DNA of 64,000 nucleotides from the NCBI RefSeq assembly GCF_010731595.1, contig NZ_AP022582.1, forward strand, positions 558,001 to 622,000. Reading direction: 5' to 3'. Shown one piece after another: positions 1-10,715 of the stretch. Below the pieces are notes generated by a model, which was not told where the DNA came from, made no database searches, and saw nothing but the letters and a program-made list of their open reading frames with translations. Source of the DNA: Mycobacterium seoulense (lineage in GTDB: Bacteria > Actinomycetota > Actinomycetes > Mycobacteriales > Mycobacteriaceae). How positions within the stretch are numbered: position 1 is the first letter of the stretch; the number at the start of each line of letters is the position of its first letter. The position numbers and the translations under genes were made by a program.

Positions 1-1
1 C

Positions 2-418
2 CCCGACCTGGTGTATCGGCTCATCACCGACCTGCCCACGCTGGCCTCGCTGGCCGAGGAGGCGGTGGCGATGGAGTGGCGCAAAGGCGATGCCCCGCGT
101 CCGGGGGCCGTGTTCACCGGTCACAACGCAAGCAGCAAGCGGCGCTGGCGCACCACGTGCACGGTCACCGATGCGGAACCGGGTCGCGTCTTCGCGTTCG
201 ACGTGCGGCACACCGTCGTCCCGATCGCGCGCTGGCAATACGACATCGAGGCCGCCGACGGCGGTTGCCGGGTCACCGAAAGCACCTGGGACCGCAGGCC
301 CGGCTGGTTCCGCAAGATTGCCGGCAGGGCCACCGGCGTTCCGGATCGCGCGGCCGCCAACGCCGAGCACATCCGGCTGACCTTGCAGCGCCTCAAGCAG
401 CGCGCCGAGTCCGCGTAG
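2..418 (+). CDS. SRPBCC (polyketide cyclase/dehydrase-like) family protein, 5' truncated
   Basis: The open frame runs into the left edge of the window, so the true start lies outside. The visible 138 or so residues have the pattern of the SRPBCC/polyketide_cyc2 fold: an alternating beta-strand stretch (WRTTCTVTDAEPGRVFAFDV), then a strand rich in aromatic and acidic residues, and a long C-terminal helix (NAEHIRLTLQRLKQRAE). Such proteins bind hydrophobic ligands in a helix-grip cavity; no specific ligand can be read here. The stop lies 9 bases before the flavin monooxygenase start, so the two are probably co-transcribed. Confidence 0.7.
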   Translation, partial: PDLVYRLITDLPTLASLAEEAVAMEWRKGDAPRPGAVFTGHNASSKRRWRTTCTVTDAEPGRVFAFDVRHTVVPIARWQYDIEAADGGCRVTESTWDRRPGWFRKIAGRATGVPDRAAANAEHIRLTLQRLKQRAESA

Positions 419-427
419 TCGGCGACC

Positions 428-1888
428 ATGCGACGCGACCCCACCGTAGCCGTCGTCGGAGCGGGAATGTCGGGATTGTGCGTCGCGATTGCCTTGCTGC
501 GCAACGGGATAACCGATGTCACTCTCTACGAGAAGGCCGACGAGGTCGGCGGGACCTGGCGGGAAAACACCTACCCCGGCCTGGTCTGCGACATCCCGTC
601 GCGGGTCTACCAGTACACGTTCGCCCGAAACCCCAACTGGTCGCACCTCTTCTCGCCCGGTGGCGAGATCCAGGACTATTTCCGCGGCGTCGCCGACCGC
701 TTCGGGCTGCGCGACCGCATCCGGTTCGGCACCGAGATCGCCCATGCGGAATTCGAGGGCGGCCGCTGGCGGCTGCGCACGCAGGCCGGAGCGGAATCGA
801 CCGTCGACTTCCTGATCTGCGCCACCGGCGTGCTCCATCACCCGCGCCTGCCGTCGATCCCCGGCCTGAATGACTTCGGCGGAAACGCTTTTCACTCGGC
901 GCGCTGGGACCATTCCGTCGAACTGCGGGGCCGGCGGATCGCGATCATCGGCAATGGGTCGACGGGAGTGCAGCTCGTGTGCGGCCTGACGGGTGTGGCG
1001 GGCCGGGTGATGCTCTTCCAGCGCACCCCGCAGTGGGTGTTGCGGCTGCCAAACCCCCGATACAGCAGGCTCACCAACATCACCCACAACAGATTCCGCT
1101 GGCTCGACCGGTTGGCCTACCGCTGCTACAGCTCCGGCTACGACCTGTTCGCCGCCGGGCTGACCAAGCCGGGCCTGCGCCGAAAGATCATGGGAGCGCT
1201 GTGCCGCGCCAGCCTGCGCGAGGTCCGCGACCCCGAGTTGCGCCGGGCGCTGACGCCCGACTACACGCCGATGTGCAAACGGCTGGTGATGTCCAACGGC
1301 TTCTACCGCGCCGTCCAGCGCGACGACGTCGACCTGGTGACCGCCGCCATCGACCACGTGGAGCGCCGCGGCATCGTGACCGATGACGGCGTCCTGCACG
1401 AGGCGGACGTCATCGTCCTCGCCACCGGGTTCGACAGCCACGCGTTCTTCCGGCCGATGCAGCTCATTGGCCGCGACGGCATCGCGGCCGACGACGTCTG
1501 GCGCGACGGCCCGCAGGCCTACCAGACCGTGGCGCTGCCGGGCTTCCCGAACTTCTTCATGATGCTGGGGCCGCACAGCCCGGTCGGCAACCTCGCGCTG
1601 ACGACCGTCGCCGAATCGCAGGCCGACCACATCCTGGGGTGGATTCAACGTTGGCGCCGTGGGGAATTCGACACGGTGGAGCCCACCTGGCCCGCGACCG
1701 ATGACTTCAACGCGAAGCTGCGCGCCGCGATGCCGAACACGGTGTGGACCACCGGTTGTCACAGCTGGTACCTGAACAAAGACGGGGTGCCCGAGGTGTG
1801 GCCCTTCACGCCGGCCGAACATCGCGCCATGCTGGCTAACCCCGATCTCGGACAGTACGACTTGCGCCGGCGCGTCGCCGCCGGTTGA
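428..1888 (+). CDS. Flavin-containing monooxygenase (Baeyer-Villiger type)
   Basis: A 486-residue FAD- and NADPH-dependent monooxygenase. It has an N-terminal FAD Rossmann motif (VVGAGMSG, residues 9-16), a GTWREN segment near residue 43, the BVMO-like fingerprint FGGNAFHSARWD at about 151-162 and a second nucleotide motif IIGNGSTG at about 172-179. The family inserts one oxygen atom into ketones or hydroxylates heteroatoms; substrate is unknown. The fingerprint has Ser where classical BVMOs have Thr/Pro after His, so a plain FMO activity is also possible. The ATG start is chosen because the FAD motif begins within ten residues of it. Its 3' end overlaps the convergent GNAT gene by about 50 bases. 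Confidence 0.85.
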   Translation: MRRDPTVAVVGAGMSGLCVAIALLRNGITDVTLYEKADEVGGTWRENTYPGLVCDIPSRVYQYTFARNPNWSHLFSPGGEIQDYFRGVADRFGLRDRIRFGTEIAHAEFEGGRWRLRTQAGAESTVDFLICATGVLHHPRLPSIPGLNDFGGNAFHSARWDHSVELRGRRIAIIGNGSTGVQLVCGLTGVAGRVMLFQRTPQWVLRLPNPRYSRLTNITHNRFRWLDRLAYRCYSSGYDLFAAGLTKPGLRRKIMGALCRASLREVRDPELRRALTPDYTPMCKRLVMSNGFYRAVQRDDVDLVTAAIDHVERRGIVTDDGVLHEADVIVLATGFDSHAFFRPMQLIGRDGIAADDVWRDGPQAYQTVALPGFPNFFMMLGPHSPVGNLALTTVAESQADHILGWIQRWRRGEFDTVEPTWPATDDFNAKLRAAMPNTVWTTGCHSWYLNKDGVPEVWPFTPAEHRAMLANPDLGQYDLRRRVAAG

Positions 1889-2399
1889 GTCGATAGCCCA
1901 GATGGGCGACCTTGACGCCGGGCAGCGGCTCCCAGTCCAGGGTGCGGCCGTCGACGTGAAAGTCGTTCCGCTCGTAGAAGGTCCGCGCTTGGGCGTTGCG
2001 TTCCGCGCACCACAAGACGACGTCACCCGGCGGGCTTTCGCTCAGAGCCGTGGCGAGCAGGCGGCCCCCGACCCCGTGGTGTTGGTATTCGGCCGCGATG
2101 TACAGCGAGTCGAGCTCGACCTGCTCGGGGTTGGCGGGATCCGGGCCGAAGATGGTCATTCCGATTGTGCGGGAACCGGATTCCGCCATCCACATGCTCC
2201 AGTCGCGACGCTGCAGGATTCGCGGGTACGCCAGGATGGCCCAGCGCCGCGGCGACCCGAGGACGTCGAGCGTGGCGTCGGGCAGTATGCCCGCCCAGGA
2301 CCGCCGCCAGACCGGATAGTGCATCTCGGCGACCCGGGCGAAATCGTTCGGCCCGGCTCGGCGGATCGCGACGTCACCCAAAACGTCACCGGTCAGCAC
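1836..2399 (-). CDS. GNAT family N-acetyltransferase
   Basis: A 187-residue protein with a complete GNAT fold: the N-terminal strand and helix start at VAIRRAGPNDFARVAEMHY, the central motif A is LDSLYIAAEYQHHGVGGRL (acetyl-CoA pyrophosphate loop Q-x-x-G-x-G/x), and motif B is CAERNAQARTFYERNDF. It transfers an acetyl group from acetyl-CoA to an unknown amine. The C-terminal basic tail (RLNRRRRAGASR) runs into the region overlapping the convergent monooxygenase. Its start overlaps the end of the TetR gene by seven bases, so the two minus-strand genes probably form one transcript. Confidence 0.85.
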   Translation of the reverse strand: MLTGDVLGDVAIRRAGPNDFARVAEMHYPVWRRSWAGILPDATLDVLGSPRRWAILAYPRILQRRDWSMWMAESGSRTIGMTIFGPDPANPEQVELDSLYIAAEYQHHGVGGRLLATALSESPPGDVVLWCAERNAQARTFYERNDFHVDGRTLDWEPLPGVKVAHLGYRLNRRRRAGASRTVRDRG

Positions 2400-3046
2400 G
2401 GGCGGGATTGCTCCAGGTACGCGGCCAGCGCGTTGGTCAGGCCCTGCCGCGCCAGATCCAGGTCGGCGTAGGAGCCGAGCTGGCGTTCGGACACCAGCCC
2501 GCGCATCGCGCCGGGGATCAAGGCGGCCACCTCGCGCACCCGATCGGGGTCGACGTCCAGACCGGCGAAGGCGTTCTGGCAGGTCTCCAGCCAGCTCTTG
2601 CCCCAGGAGAACAGCTCGGCGGCGGTGCGCGGGAACAGACGCTCGAGCTCGGCGGGGTTGCGGGGGAGCGCCGCCCGCAGGTTCTCGATCGCGCGGGAGT
2701 CCGGCGACGCCAACCCGTCGTAGAGGGTGTCGATGATGGCGCCGACCCGCTCGCGCAGGGGCGCGTCCGGCGAGATCGGCGCCGACAGCGTCGAGAACGT
2801 CGCCGCGCGCCGCTCGGCGGTGCGGTGCAACACGGCCGCCCAGAACCCGTCGGTGTCGCCGAACTGGTATTGCACGGCTCCCCAGGTGGCGCCGATTTCC
2901 TTGGCGATGCGATTGGCCGACACCGAACCCGGGTCGCCGGACGCCAGCGACTTGAGCGCGGCTTCGAGCATGTTCTCGCGCGTGGCGTTGCCACGCCGGT
3001 TGGGGCGCCGGCTCCCGGTTCCGGGCGCGCTAACCTGCCGCGTCAT
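2393..3046 (-). CDS. TetR family transcriptional regulator
   Basis: A 217-residue protein with a TetR-type N-terminal DNA-binding domain after a basic leader: a first helix RENMLEAALKSLA, then the helix-turn-helix VSANRIAKEIGATWGAVQYQFGD (about residues 42-64). The C-terminal ligand-binding part is helical and of usual length. It is transcribed divergently from the Rieske oxygenase, with a 93-base gap containing that gene's promoter, so it is a candidate repressor of the Rieske gene and its reductase-like partner. No clear palindromic operator was found in the gap. The inducer is unknown. Confidence 0.88.
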   Translation of the reverse strand: MTRQVSAPGTGSRRPNRRGNATRENMLEAALKSLASGDPGSVSANRIAKEIGATWGAVQYQFGDTDGFWAAVLHRTAERRAATFSTLSAPISPDAPLRERVGAIIDTLYDGLASPDSRAIENLRAALPRNPAELERLFPRTAAELFSWGKSWLETCQNAFAGLDVDPDRVREVAALIPGAMRGLVSERQLGSYADLDLARQGLTNALAAYLEQSRPC

Positions 3047-3086
3047 CGGACGAGCCTATCGCGCCCGCAGTTTCATAGAGGGTACT

Positions 3087-3116
3087 TTGATTTGGTGTGG
3101 GATCCCCGCCTATGAT
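3087..3116 (+). promoter_or_regulatory. SigA-like promoter of the Rieske oxygenase gene
   Basis: TTGATT (3087-3092) and TATGAT (3111-3116) are separated by 18 bases, close to the housekeeping consensus and rare in this GC-rich context. It ends 23 bases before the start codon and is followed by a strong ribosome binding site AAGGAGGG (3125-3132). Confidence 0.6.
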
Positions 3117-3139
3117 CTGTTCTCAAGGAGGGATCCCGC

Positions 3140-4120
3140 ATGGCCAAGCCGCCGCTGTCGATGAAACCCACGGGCTGGTTCCAGGTCGCCTGGTCCGACG
3201 AGATCGCGATGGGCGACGTGCACACGATGAGGTACTTCGACCAGGAGATGGTGGCGTGGCGGGCCGAGTCCGGGGAACTCACCGTGATGGACGCCTACTG
3301 CGAACACCTCGGCGCACATCTGGGTTTTGGCGGGCAGGTCGTCGGTGAGGTGCTGCAGTGCCCGTTCCACGGGTGGCAGTGGAACGGGGAGGGCCGCAAC
3401 GTCCGCATTCCCTACCAGGATCGCCCCAACCGCGGCCGGCGCATCCGCACCTACCCCGTGGTGGAACGCAACGAGTCGGTCTACATCTGGCACGACGTCA
3501 AGCGCCGCGAGCCCTACTTCGACGCGCCGGACGTCTTCGGCGCGTTCGGCGACGGCAGCAGCTCGGACGACTATTACCCGCAGCAGCGGTTGTACCGGCG
3601 GGCCTTGGAGCTGCATCCGCAATACGTGCTCGAAAACGGCGTCGACTTCGCGCATTTCAAGTTCGTGCACAAGACGCCCATCGTGCCGGTGTTCACCCGC
3701 CACGACTTCGCCGAGCCGGTGTCGTTCGTCGACTTCACCATCACGTTCGAGGGTGACGACGGGCAGAAGATCGAGGACGTCAACAGCGGCGTCGAGGCGA
3801 TCAACGGCGGGCTGGGCATCGCGGTGACCAAGAGCTGGGGGATGATCGACAACCGCACCATCTCCGCGGTCACCCCGGTCGACGAGTTCACCTCCGACGT
3901 CCGGTTCATGGTCTACATCGGCCGGTCCCCGGGCAAAGACCCGGCGCGCGCCGAGCGCAAGGCGGCCGAGTTCGGCCGCGAGGTGATCCGCCAGTTCGAG
4001 CAGGACATCGAGATCTGGCAACACCAGCGCTACTCCGACCTGCCGGCGCTGGCCACCGACGAGTACGAGGGCTTCACCGCAATCCGCAACTGGGCCAAAC
4101 AGTTCTATCAGGAAGGCTGA
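3140..4120 (+). CDS. Rieske [2Fe-2S] non-heme iron oxygenase, KshA-like
   Basis: A 326-residue oxygenase subunit. The Rieske centre ligands are C54-x-H56 and C74-x2-H77 (YCEHLGAHLG and QCPFHGWQWN). The mononuclear iron site is the D169-x2-H172-x4-H177 pattern in NGVDFAHFKFVH. This order is typical of ring-hydroxylating oxygenases, and the closest type I recognise is the 3-ketosteroid 9-alpha-hydroxylase (KshA) group, although KshA itself is about 60 residues longer. It needs an external ferredoxin/flavin reductase that is not encoded here. The ATG start is fixed by the excellent ribosome binding site eight bases upstream. Steroid or terpenoid substrate is inference only. Confidence 0.85.
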   Translation: MAKPPLSMKPTGWFQVAWSDEIAMGDVHTMRYFDQEMVAWRAESGELTVMDAYCEHLGAHLGFGGQVVGEVLQCPFHGWQWNGEGRNVRIPYQDRPNRGRRIRTYPVVERNESVYIWHDVKRREPYFDAPDVFGAFGDGSSSDDYYPQQRLYRRALELHPQYVLENGVDFAHFKFVHKTPIVPVFTRHDFAEPVSFVDFTITFEGDDGQKIEDVNSGVEAINGGLGIAVTKSWGMIDNRTISAVTPVDEFTSDVRFMVYIGRSPGKDPARAERKAAEFGREVIRQFEQDIEIWQHQRYSDLPALATDEYEGFTAIRNWAKQFYQEG

Positions 4121-4126
4121 AGCCGA

Positions 4127-5206
4127 ATGAACGCACCCATCCGCGTCTTCCAGGTCGCCACCGGAAACGTCGGCTCGGAGATGATCAAGCGGATCGCCAC
4201 CCGGCCCGATCTCGAACTCGTTGGCGTGCACTGCTATTCGCCGGAGAAGATCGGCAAGGACGCGGGGGAGCTCGCCGGCGGGGCACCCAACGGGGTGAAG
4301 GCCACCGGCACCGTCGAGGAAATCATCGCCGCCAGGCCGGACGTGCTCACCTTCCACGGCGTGTTCCCCGACGAGGACCTCTACGTCAAGGTGCTCGAGG
4401 CGGGCATCAACGTCGTCACCACCGCCGACTGGATCACCGGCTGGCACCGCGACAAGAACCATCCGCACCCGTCGGGCAAGCCGGTGAGCCGGCTGCTGGC
4501 CGAGGCCTGCGACAAAGGCGGCGCGACGTTCTACGGGACCGGGATGAACCCGGGCCTGAACCAGATACTGGGCGTGGTGTGTTCGGCCGACGTCGCCGAC
4601 ATCGAGAACGTCACCACCATCGAGTCCGTCGACGTCTCGTGCCACCACTCCAAGGACACCTGGATCGAGGTGGGCTACGGCCAGCCGGTCGATGACCCGC
4701 AGATCCCGGCCAAGCTGGAGAAGTACACCCGCGTCTTCGCCGACAGCGTGCTGATGATGGCCGATTGCTTCGACCTGACGCTCGACGAGGTGAAGTTCAG
4801 CTACGAGCTGGGCGCCTGCACCAAGGACGTGGACCTGGGCTGGTACACCCTGCCCAAGGGCTCGCTGGGCGGCAACTACATCAAGTACCAGGGCATGGTG
4901 GACGGGGTTCCCCGCGTCGAGACGCACCTGGAGTGGCAGATGACCCCGCACACCGATCCGAGCTGGAACATCAAGGGCTGCTACATCACCCAAATCAAGG
5001 GCGACCCGTGCATCTACAACAAGCACATGATCTTCCCCAAGCCCGGCGTGGACCTGTCCAATCCGGACAACTTCGCCTCCATCGGCATGACCGTCACCGG
5101 CATGCCCGCGCTGGCCGCGATCAAATCGGTGGTGGCGGCGCCGCCGGGCCTCATCACCAGCGCCGACCTGCCGCTGCGCGGGTTCGCCGGGCGCTTCAAG
5201 GCCTAG
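4127..5206 (+). CDS. NAD(P)-dependent dihydrodipicolinate reductase-like protein
   Basis: A 359-residue protein starting six bases after the Rieske gene and almost certainly co-transcribed with it. The N-terminal Rossmann motif VFQVATGNVGSEMIKRI and the domain arrangement match the DapB-like/2,4-diaminopentanoate dehydrogenase superfamily that is common beside mycobacterial catabolic oxygenases. It is not the lysine-pathway DapB, which is encoded separately at 6658-7395 and carries the HHPHK signature missing here. A plausible role is oxidation or reduction of the oxygenase product using NAD(P)H. The substrate is unknown. Confidence 0.75.
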   Translation: MNAPIRVFQVATGNVGSEMIKRIATRPDLELVGVHCYSPEKIGKDAGELAGGAPNGVKATGTVEEIIAARPDVLTFHGVFPDEDLYVKVLEAGINVVTTADWITGWHRDKNHPHPSGKPVSRLLAEACDKGGATFYGTGMNPGLNQILGVVCSADVADIENVTTIESVDVSCHHSKDTWIEVGYGQPVDDPQIPAKLEKYTRVFADSVLMMADCFDLTLDEVKFSYELGACTKDVDLGWYTLPKGSLGGNYIKYQGMVDGVPRVETHLEWQMTPHTDPSWNIKGCYITQIKGDPCIYNKHMIFPKPGVDLSNPDNFASIGMTVTGMPALAAIKSVVAAPPGLITSADLPLRGFAGRFKA

Positions 5207-5207
5207 G

Positions 5208-7395
<2,188 letters not shown>

Positions 7396-7402
7396 ACCTG
7401 CA

Positions 7403-7858
7403 ATGAACGCCGCCCTGCGCACCCAGATGCTCATCGCGTTTCTCTGCGTCGCGATGCTGGCCTACTTCGTGCTGCTGGGGCGGATGGCCGTCGCGATGAT
7501 CGCCTCGGGCCGGGCGGCCGCCGTGGGGCTCGGGCTGGCGGTGTTGGTCATGCCCTTCATCGGGCTGTGGGCGATGGTGGCGACGCTGAGGTCCGGGTTC
7601 GCCCACCAGAGGCTGGCCCACCTGATCGCGGCGGACGGAATGGAGCTCGACACCAGCGCTCTGCCGCGGCGCGCGTCGGGCCGCATCGAGCGCGCCGCCG
7701 CCGACGCGCTGTTCGCCTCGGTGCGCACCGAAGTCGAAGACCACCCCGACGACTGGCGCCGCTGGTACCGCCTGGCCCGCGCCTACGACTACGCGGGGGA
7801 CCGTCGCCGGGCGCGGGAAGCCATGAAGACGGCGCTCGAATTGCAGGGCCGCCGATGA
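7403..7858 (+). CDS. Membrane-anchored protein with C-terminal TPR-like helix pair
   Basis: A 151-residue protein corresponding in position to Rv2772c. Two N-terminal hydrophobic segments (about residues 9-33 and 38-62) anchor it in the membrane. The C-terminal half is soluble and contains a single TPR-like helix pair (DDWRRWYRLARAYDYAG, then RARREAMKTALEL-like residues). It starts seven bases after the dapB stop and its TGA overlaps the next ATG, so it is within an operon. The function is unknown; a scaffold or interaction role is suggested by the TPR-like unit only. Confidence 0.85.
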   Translation: MNAALRTQMLIAFLCVAMLAYFVLLGRMAVAMIASGRAAAVGLGLAVLVMPFIGLWAMVATLRSGFAHQRLAHLIAADGMELDTSALPRRASGRIERAAADALFASVRTEVEDHPDDWRRWYRLARAYDYAGDRRRAREAMKTALELQGRR

Positions 7859-8310
7859 GCAAGACGCTGCTGATCGTCCACCACACACCGTCGCCGCATT
7901 GCCAGGAAATGTTCGAGGCGGTCGTGGCCGGTGCGACCGACCCCGAGATCGAGGGCGTCGAGGTCCTTCGGCGACCGGCGCTGACCGTGTCGCCGGTCGA
8001 GATGCTGTCGGCCGACGGCTACGTGTTGGGCAGCCCCGCGAACCTGGGCTACATGAGCGGCGCGCTCAAGCACGCGTTCGACTGCGCCTACTACCAGCTG
8101 CTGGACTCGACGCGCGGGCGCCCGTTCGGGCTGTACCTGCACGGCAACGAGGGCACCGAGGGTGCCGAGCGTGGCGTCATGTCGATCACCACCGGGCTGG
8201 GCTGGACGAAAGCCACAGAGACAGTGGTGGTTTCGGGCCAGCCGGACAAGGGCGACCTGCAGGCCTGCTGGGAACTCGGCGCGACGGTGGCCGCCCAGCT
8301 GATGGCCTAG
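7855..8310 (+). CDS. Flavodoxin/NADPH-dependent FMN reductase-like protein
   Basis: A 151-residue protein at the Rv2771c position. The N-terminal strand and phosphate-binding loop (LLIVHHTPSPHCQEMF) and the segment DGYVLGSPANLGYMSGALKHAFD are typical of the flavodoxin/FMN-reductase fold, binding FMN through the first loop and the Asn-Leu-Gly-Tyr segment. It overlaps the preceding membrane gene by four bases (ATGA), which fixes the start. Likely a quinone or FMN reductase of unknown partner. Its stop overlaps the stop of the convergent thioesterase gene by four bases. Confidence 0.82.
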   Translation: MSKTLLIVHHTPSPHCQEMFEAVVAGATDPEIEGVEVLRRPALTVSPVEMLSADGYVLGSPANLGYMSGALKHAFDCAYYQLLDSTRGRPFGLYLHGNEGTEGAERGVMSITTGLGWTKATETVVVSGQPDKGDLQACWELGATVAAQLMA

Positions 8311-9146
8311 CCATGAGTCGGCTGGAACGCCTCGGCCGGTTGGGCCAGCGCCAGCGCCGAGCTGGTGCCGATCGGCCCGTGCCGGTCGAACAGGGTGGCG
8401 GCGCCGGTGGCCACCCCGGCAGTGGCGTAATGGCTTTGCGCCGCCAGCCCCACGTACTCGCCGTCGGGCAGGCGGCTGGCGGTGACCGTGTAGTCGGCGT
8501 TGATGTAGCGCAGTCCGCCCGTGCCCCAATGGGTCAGCGAACTCGTGATGTCACCGACGAAGGCCAGCCGGGTGAACGGCGTCAGCGGATGGCCCTGCAC
8601 CATCGGGCGAAAGACCCTCGTCCAGGCGAACTTCTGCGAGTGGGACTGTTCCCACTCGCCGGCCGCGATGCCCGGGCTGCCCGCTTCGGTGGCGCCGTAC
8701 CCCCAGATGAGGAACGGCATGTCGGACGGGAAGCCCTCGGAATCGGCCGGAAGCGGCGGCATGGCCAGGGGCGCGGACCACACCGCCCCGTCGGGATGCG
8801 CCCCCCGGCGCAGGAACAGCGCGCTGGCCCGCGCGACGGTGTTGCCGTTCTGCACCAGTGCGGCGTCGACCAGTTTGATCCGCCGGCCCTCCCGCTGCAC
8901 CGACGTCCGAATCCGGACCGGCTCGAGCAGCGCCGGCCGCAGCAGGTCGACCGTGAATCGGGCCGGCTGGAAGTCCGGCTCGATGCCGGATTGCTCTATG
9001 CCCCAAGCCAACAGGCCGCCGACGTTCTGGCCGCCCATCGCGGCGCCCCACGGCCCCCGCGTCAGCACGCCCGGAACGTACGAGTCACCGTCGACAGTGA
9101 AGAACGCCTCGGGCATGATGGCGGCATCGTCGATCGTCACCGTCAT
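8307..9146 (-). CDS. Acyl-CoA thioesterase-like double hot-dog protein
   Basis: A 279-residue protein of the TesB-like/thioesterase family (4HBT_3 type): an N-terminal hot-dog half containing GGQNVGGLLAWGIE and RFTVDLLRPALLEPV, and a C-terminal half ending in QSHYATAGVATGAATLFD and a D-x-x-G-P-like turn. Such enzymes hydrolyse acyl-CoA or act as hydratase-like folds on acyl-CoA. A much longer open frame continues upstream on the minus strand but has no coding character, so the ATG at 9146 is used. It is divergent from the acyl-CoA ligase, with a 33-base gap, which suggests joint regulation of the lipid island. Confidence 0.8.
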   Translation of the reverse strand: MTVTIDDAAIMPEAFFTVDGDSYVPGVLTRGPWGAAMGGQNVGGLLAWGIEQSGIEPDFQPARFTVDLLRPALLEPVRIRTSVQREGRRIKLVDAALVQNGNTVARASALFLRRGAHPDGAVWSAPLAMPPLPADSEGFPSDMPFLIWGYGATEAGSPGIAAGEWEQSHSQKFAWTRVFRPMVQGHPLTPFTRLAFVGDITSSLTHWGTGGLRYINADYTVTASRLPDGEYVGLAAQSHYATAGVATGAATLFDRHGPIGTSSALALAQPAEAFQPTHG

Positions 9147-9179
9147 CACGATAGGACACGCCGATAGTAAGGACCGGGC

Positions 9180-10715
9180 ATGCCTCCAGTGATCGAAATT
9201 CCGCGCGCACACAACCCGTTCCCCACCACAGGCGTGACCCGTGACGCCGACGGCATCCCGCACTACGACGAACTTCCGGCCACCCTGCTGGACATGCTCG
9301 CCGAACAGGTCGAGCAGCGCCCGGGCAGCGAGGCGCTGGTCGAACTCGGTGCCGGTCGGCTGACCTACCGGCAGCTGTGGGACCGCGCGGCGCGCGTCTC
9401 CGGCGGCCTGCGGGCCGCCGGGCTGCGACCCGGTGACCGCGTCGCGGTGCGTTACCCCGCCGGCATCGACTGGGTGCTGGCGTTCTGGGGCACGGTGATG
9501 GCCGGCGGCGTTGCGGTGGCGGTCAATACGCGCTCGGCGCAACCAGAGGTCGACTTCGTCCTCTCCGACTCCGGGGTGACCGTGGACCTGGCGGCCGGCG
9601 CGCCGCTGCCCGACGGACCGCCGTACGTCACAGAGCGACTCGAGCGCACCGACGTGGCCGCGCTGTTCTACACCTCGGGCACCACCGGCCACCCCAAGGG
9701 GGTCCCGACCACCCACGAGGCCTTCCTGACCAACACCGAGAACGCGATTCGCTGTCTCGACCAGCCGCGCGACCTGGGCGACGCCATGCGCACGCTCATC
9801 TCGGTGCCGCTGTTCCACGTGACCGGGTGCAACACGCAGCTTCTGGTCGCCGCCCGGTTGGGCGGGGCCTCGGTGATCATGCCCGCCCTCAACCTGGACG
9901 CGTTGATCGCCACGCTGAGCGCCGAGCGCATCTCCGTCATGGTTACCGTTCCGGCGGGCTACGCATTGATGTTGCGGCACAACGCCTTCCCCGACGCCGA
10001 CGTGTCCGGTGTCCGCTGGGTGGGCTACGGCGGGGCCCCGATCGCCCCGTCGTTGGTGCGGGCGGTGCAGAGCGCCTTCCCCCAGGCCACGGTGTTCAAC
10101 GGCTACGGCATGACCGAGACGGCCTCGCTGATGACCGTGCTGCCCAGCCGCGACGCCGTCGAGCACGCCGACTCGGTCGGGTACGCGGTCCCGTCCGTCG
10201 ACCTCGGGCTGGTCTCGTTCGGCGGCGATGAACCGGGAGTCGGTGAGCTGGTGGTGCGCGGCGCCAACGTGACCGCCCGGTACTGGAACCGCCCGGAGGC
10301 GACCGCGGCCACCATCGTGGACGGCTGGCTGCACACCGGTGACGTGGTCCGGGTCGACGAAGCGGGCCGGGTGCACATCGTCGACCGGCTCAAGGACATC
10401 ATCAACCGCGGCGGTGAGAACGTGTCCAGCGTCGAGGTGGAATCCGTGCTGCTGGCGGCGCCCCACGTCGCGGACGCGTGCGTGCTGGCGGTTCCCGACG
10501 ACGTCATGGGGGAGAAGGTTGGTGCGGTGTTGTTCGGCGGCGCCGACGAGATCGACGTGCCGGCGGTGCTCGACCACTGCCGCGAGCAGCTCGCCGACTT
10601 CAAGGTGCCGCAGTACGTCACGGTGGTCGATAAGGCGCTGCCGCGCAACGCCGGCGGCAAGCTGCTGAAGGGCAAACTCCGTGAGCAGGTGCGGTGGGGG
10701 GAGCCGCTGCGATGA
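9180..10715 (+). CDS. Acyl-CoA synthetase (AMP-forming), fatty-acid-CoA ligase family
   Basis: A 511-residue member of the ANL superfamily. It has the AMP-binding P-loop YTSGTTGHPKG (164-174), the adenine motif NGYGMTETAS, the YWNRPEAT and GWLHTGDVV motifs, the hinge DRLKDIINRGGENVSS and the C-terminal catalytic lysine K494 in NAGGKLLKG. It activates a carboxylic acid to its CoA thioester through an acyl-adenylate. The stop overlaps the start of the carboxylase gene by four bases, so the CoA ester product is likely the substrate, direct or indirect, of the carboxylase. Chain-length specificity cannot be read. Confidence 0.92.
   Translation: MPPVIEIPRAHNPFPTTGVTRDADGIPHYDELPATLLDMLAEQVEQRPGSEALVELGAGRLTYRQLWDRAARVSGGLRAAGLRPGDRVAVRYPAGIDWVLAFWGTVMAGGVAVAVNTRSAQPEVDFVLSDSGVTVDLAAGAPLPDGPPYVTERLERTDVAALFYTSGTTGHPKGVPTTHEAFLTNTENAIRCLDQPRDLGDAMRTLISVPLFHVTGCNTQLLVAARLGGASVIMPALNLDALIATLSAERISVMVTVPAGYALMLRHNAFPDADVSGVRWVGYGGAPIAPSLVRAVQSAFPQATVFNGYGMTETASLMTVLPSRDAVEHADSVGYAVPSVDLGLVSFGGDEPGVGELVVRGANVTARYWNRPEATAATIVDGWLHTGDVVRVDEAGRVHIVDRLKDIINRGGENVSSVEVESVLLAAPHVADACVLAVPDDVMGEKVGAVLFGGADEIDVPAVLDHCREQLADFKVPQYVTVVDKALPRNAGGKLLKGKLREQVRWGEPLR

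Noticed and set aside
9147..10577. Upstream extension of the minus-strand thioesterase frame across the ligase gene
   Set aside because: Antisense to the well-supported acyl-CoA ligase and lacks coding character; the thioesterase starts at 9146.
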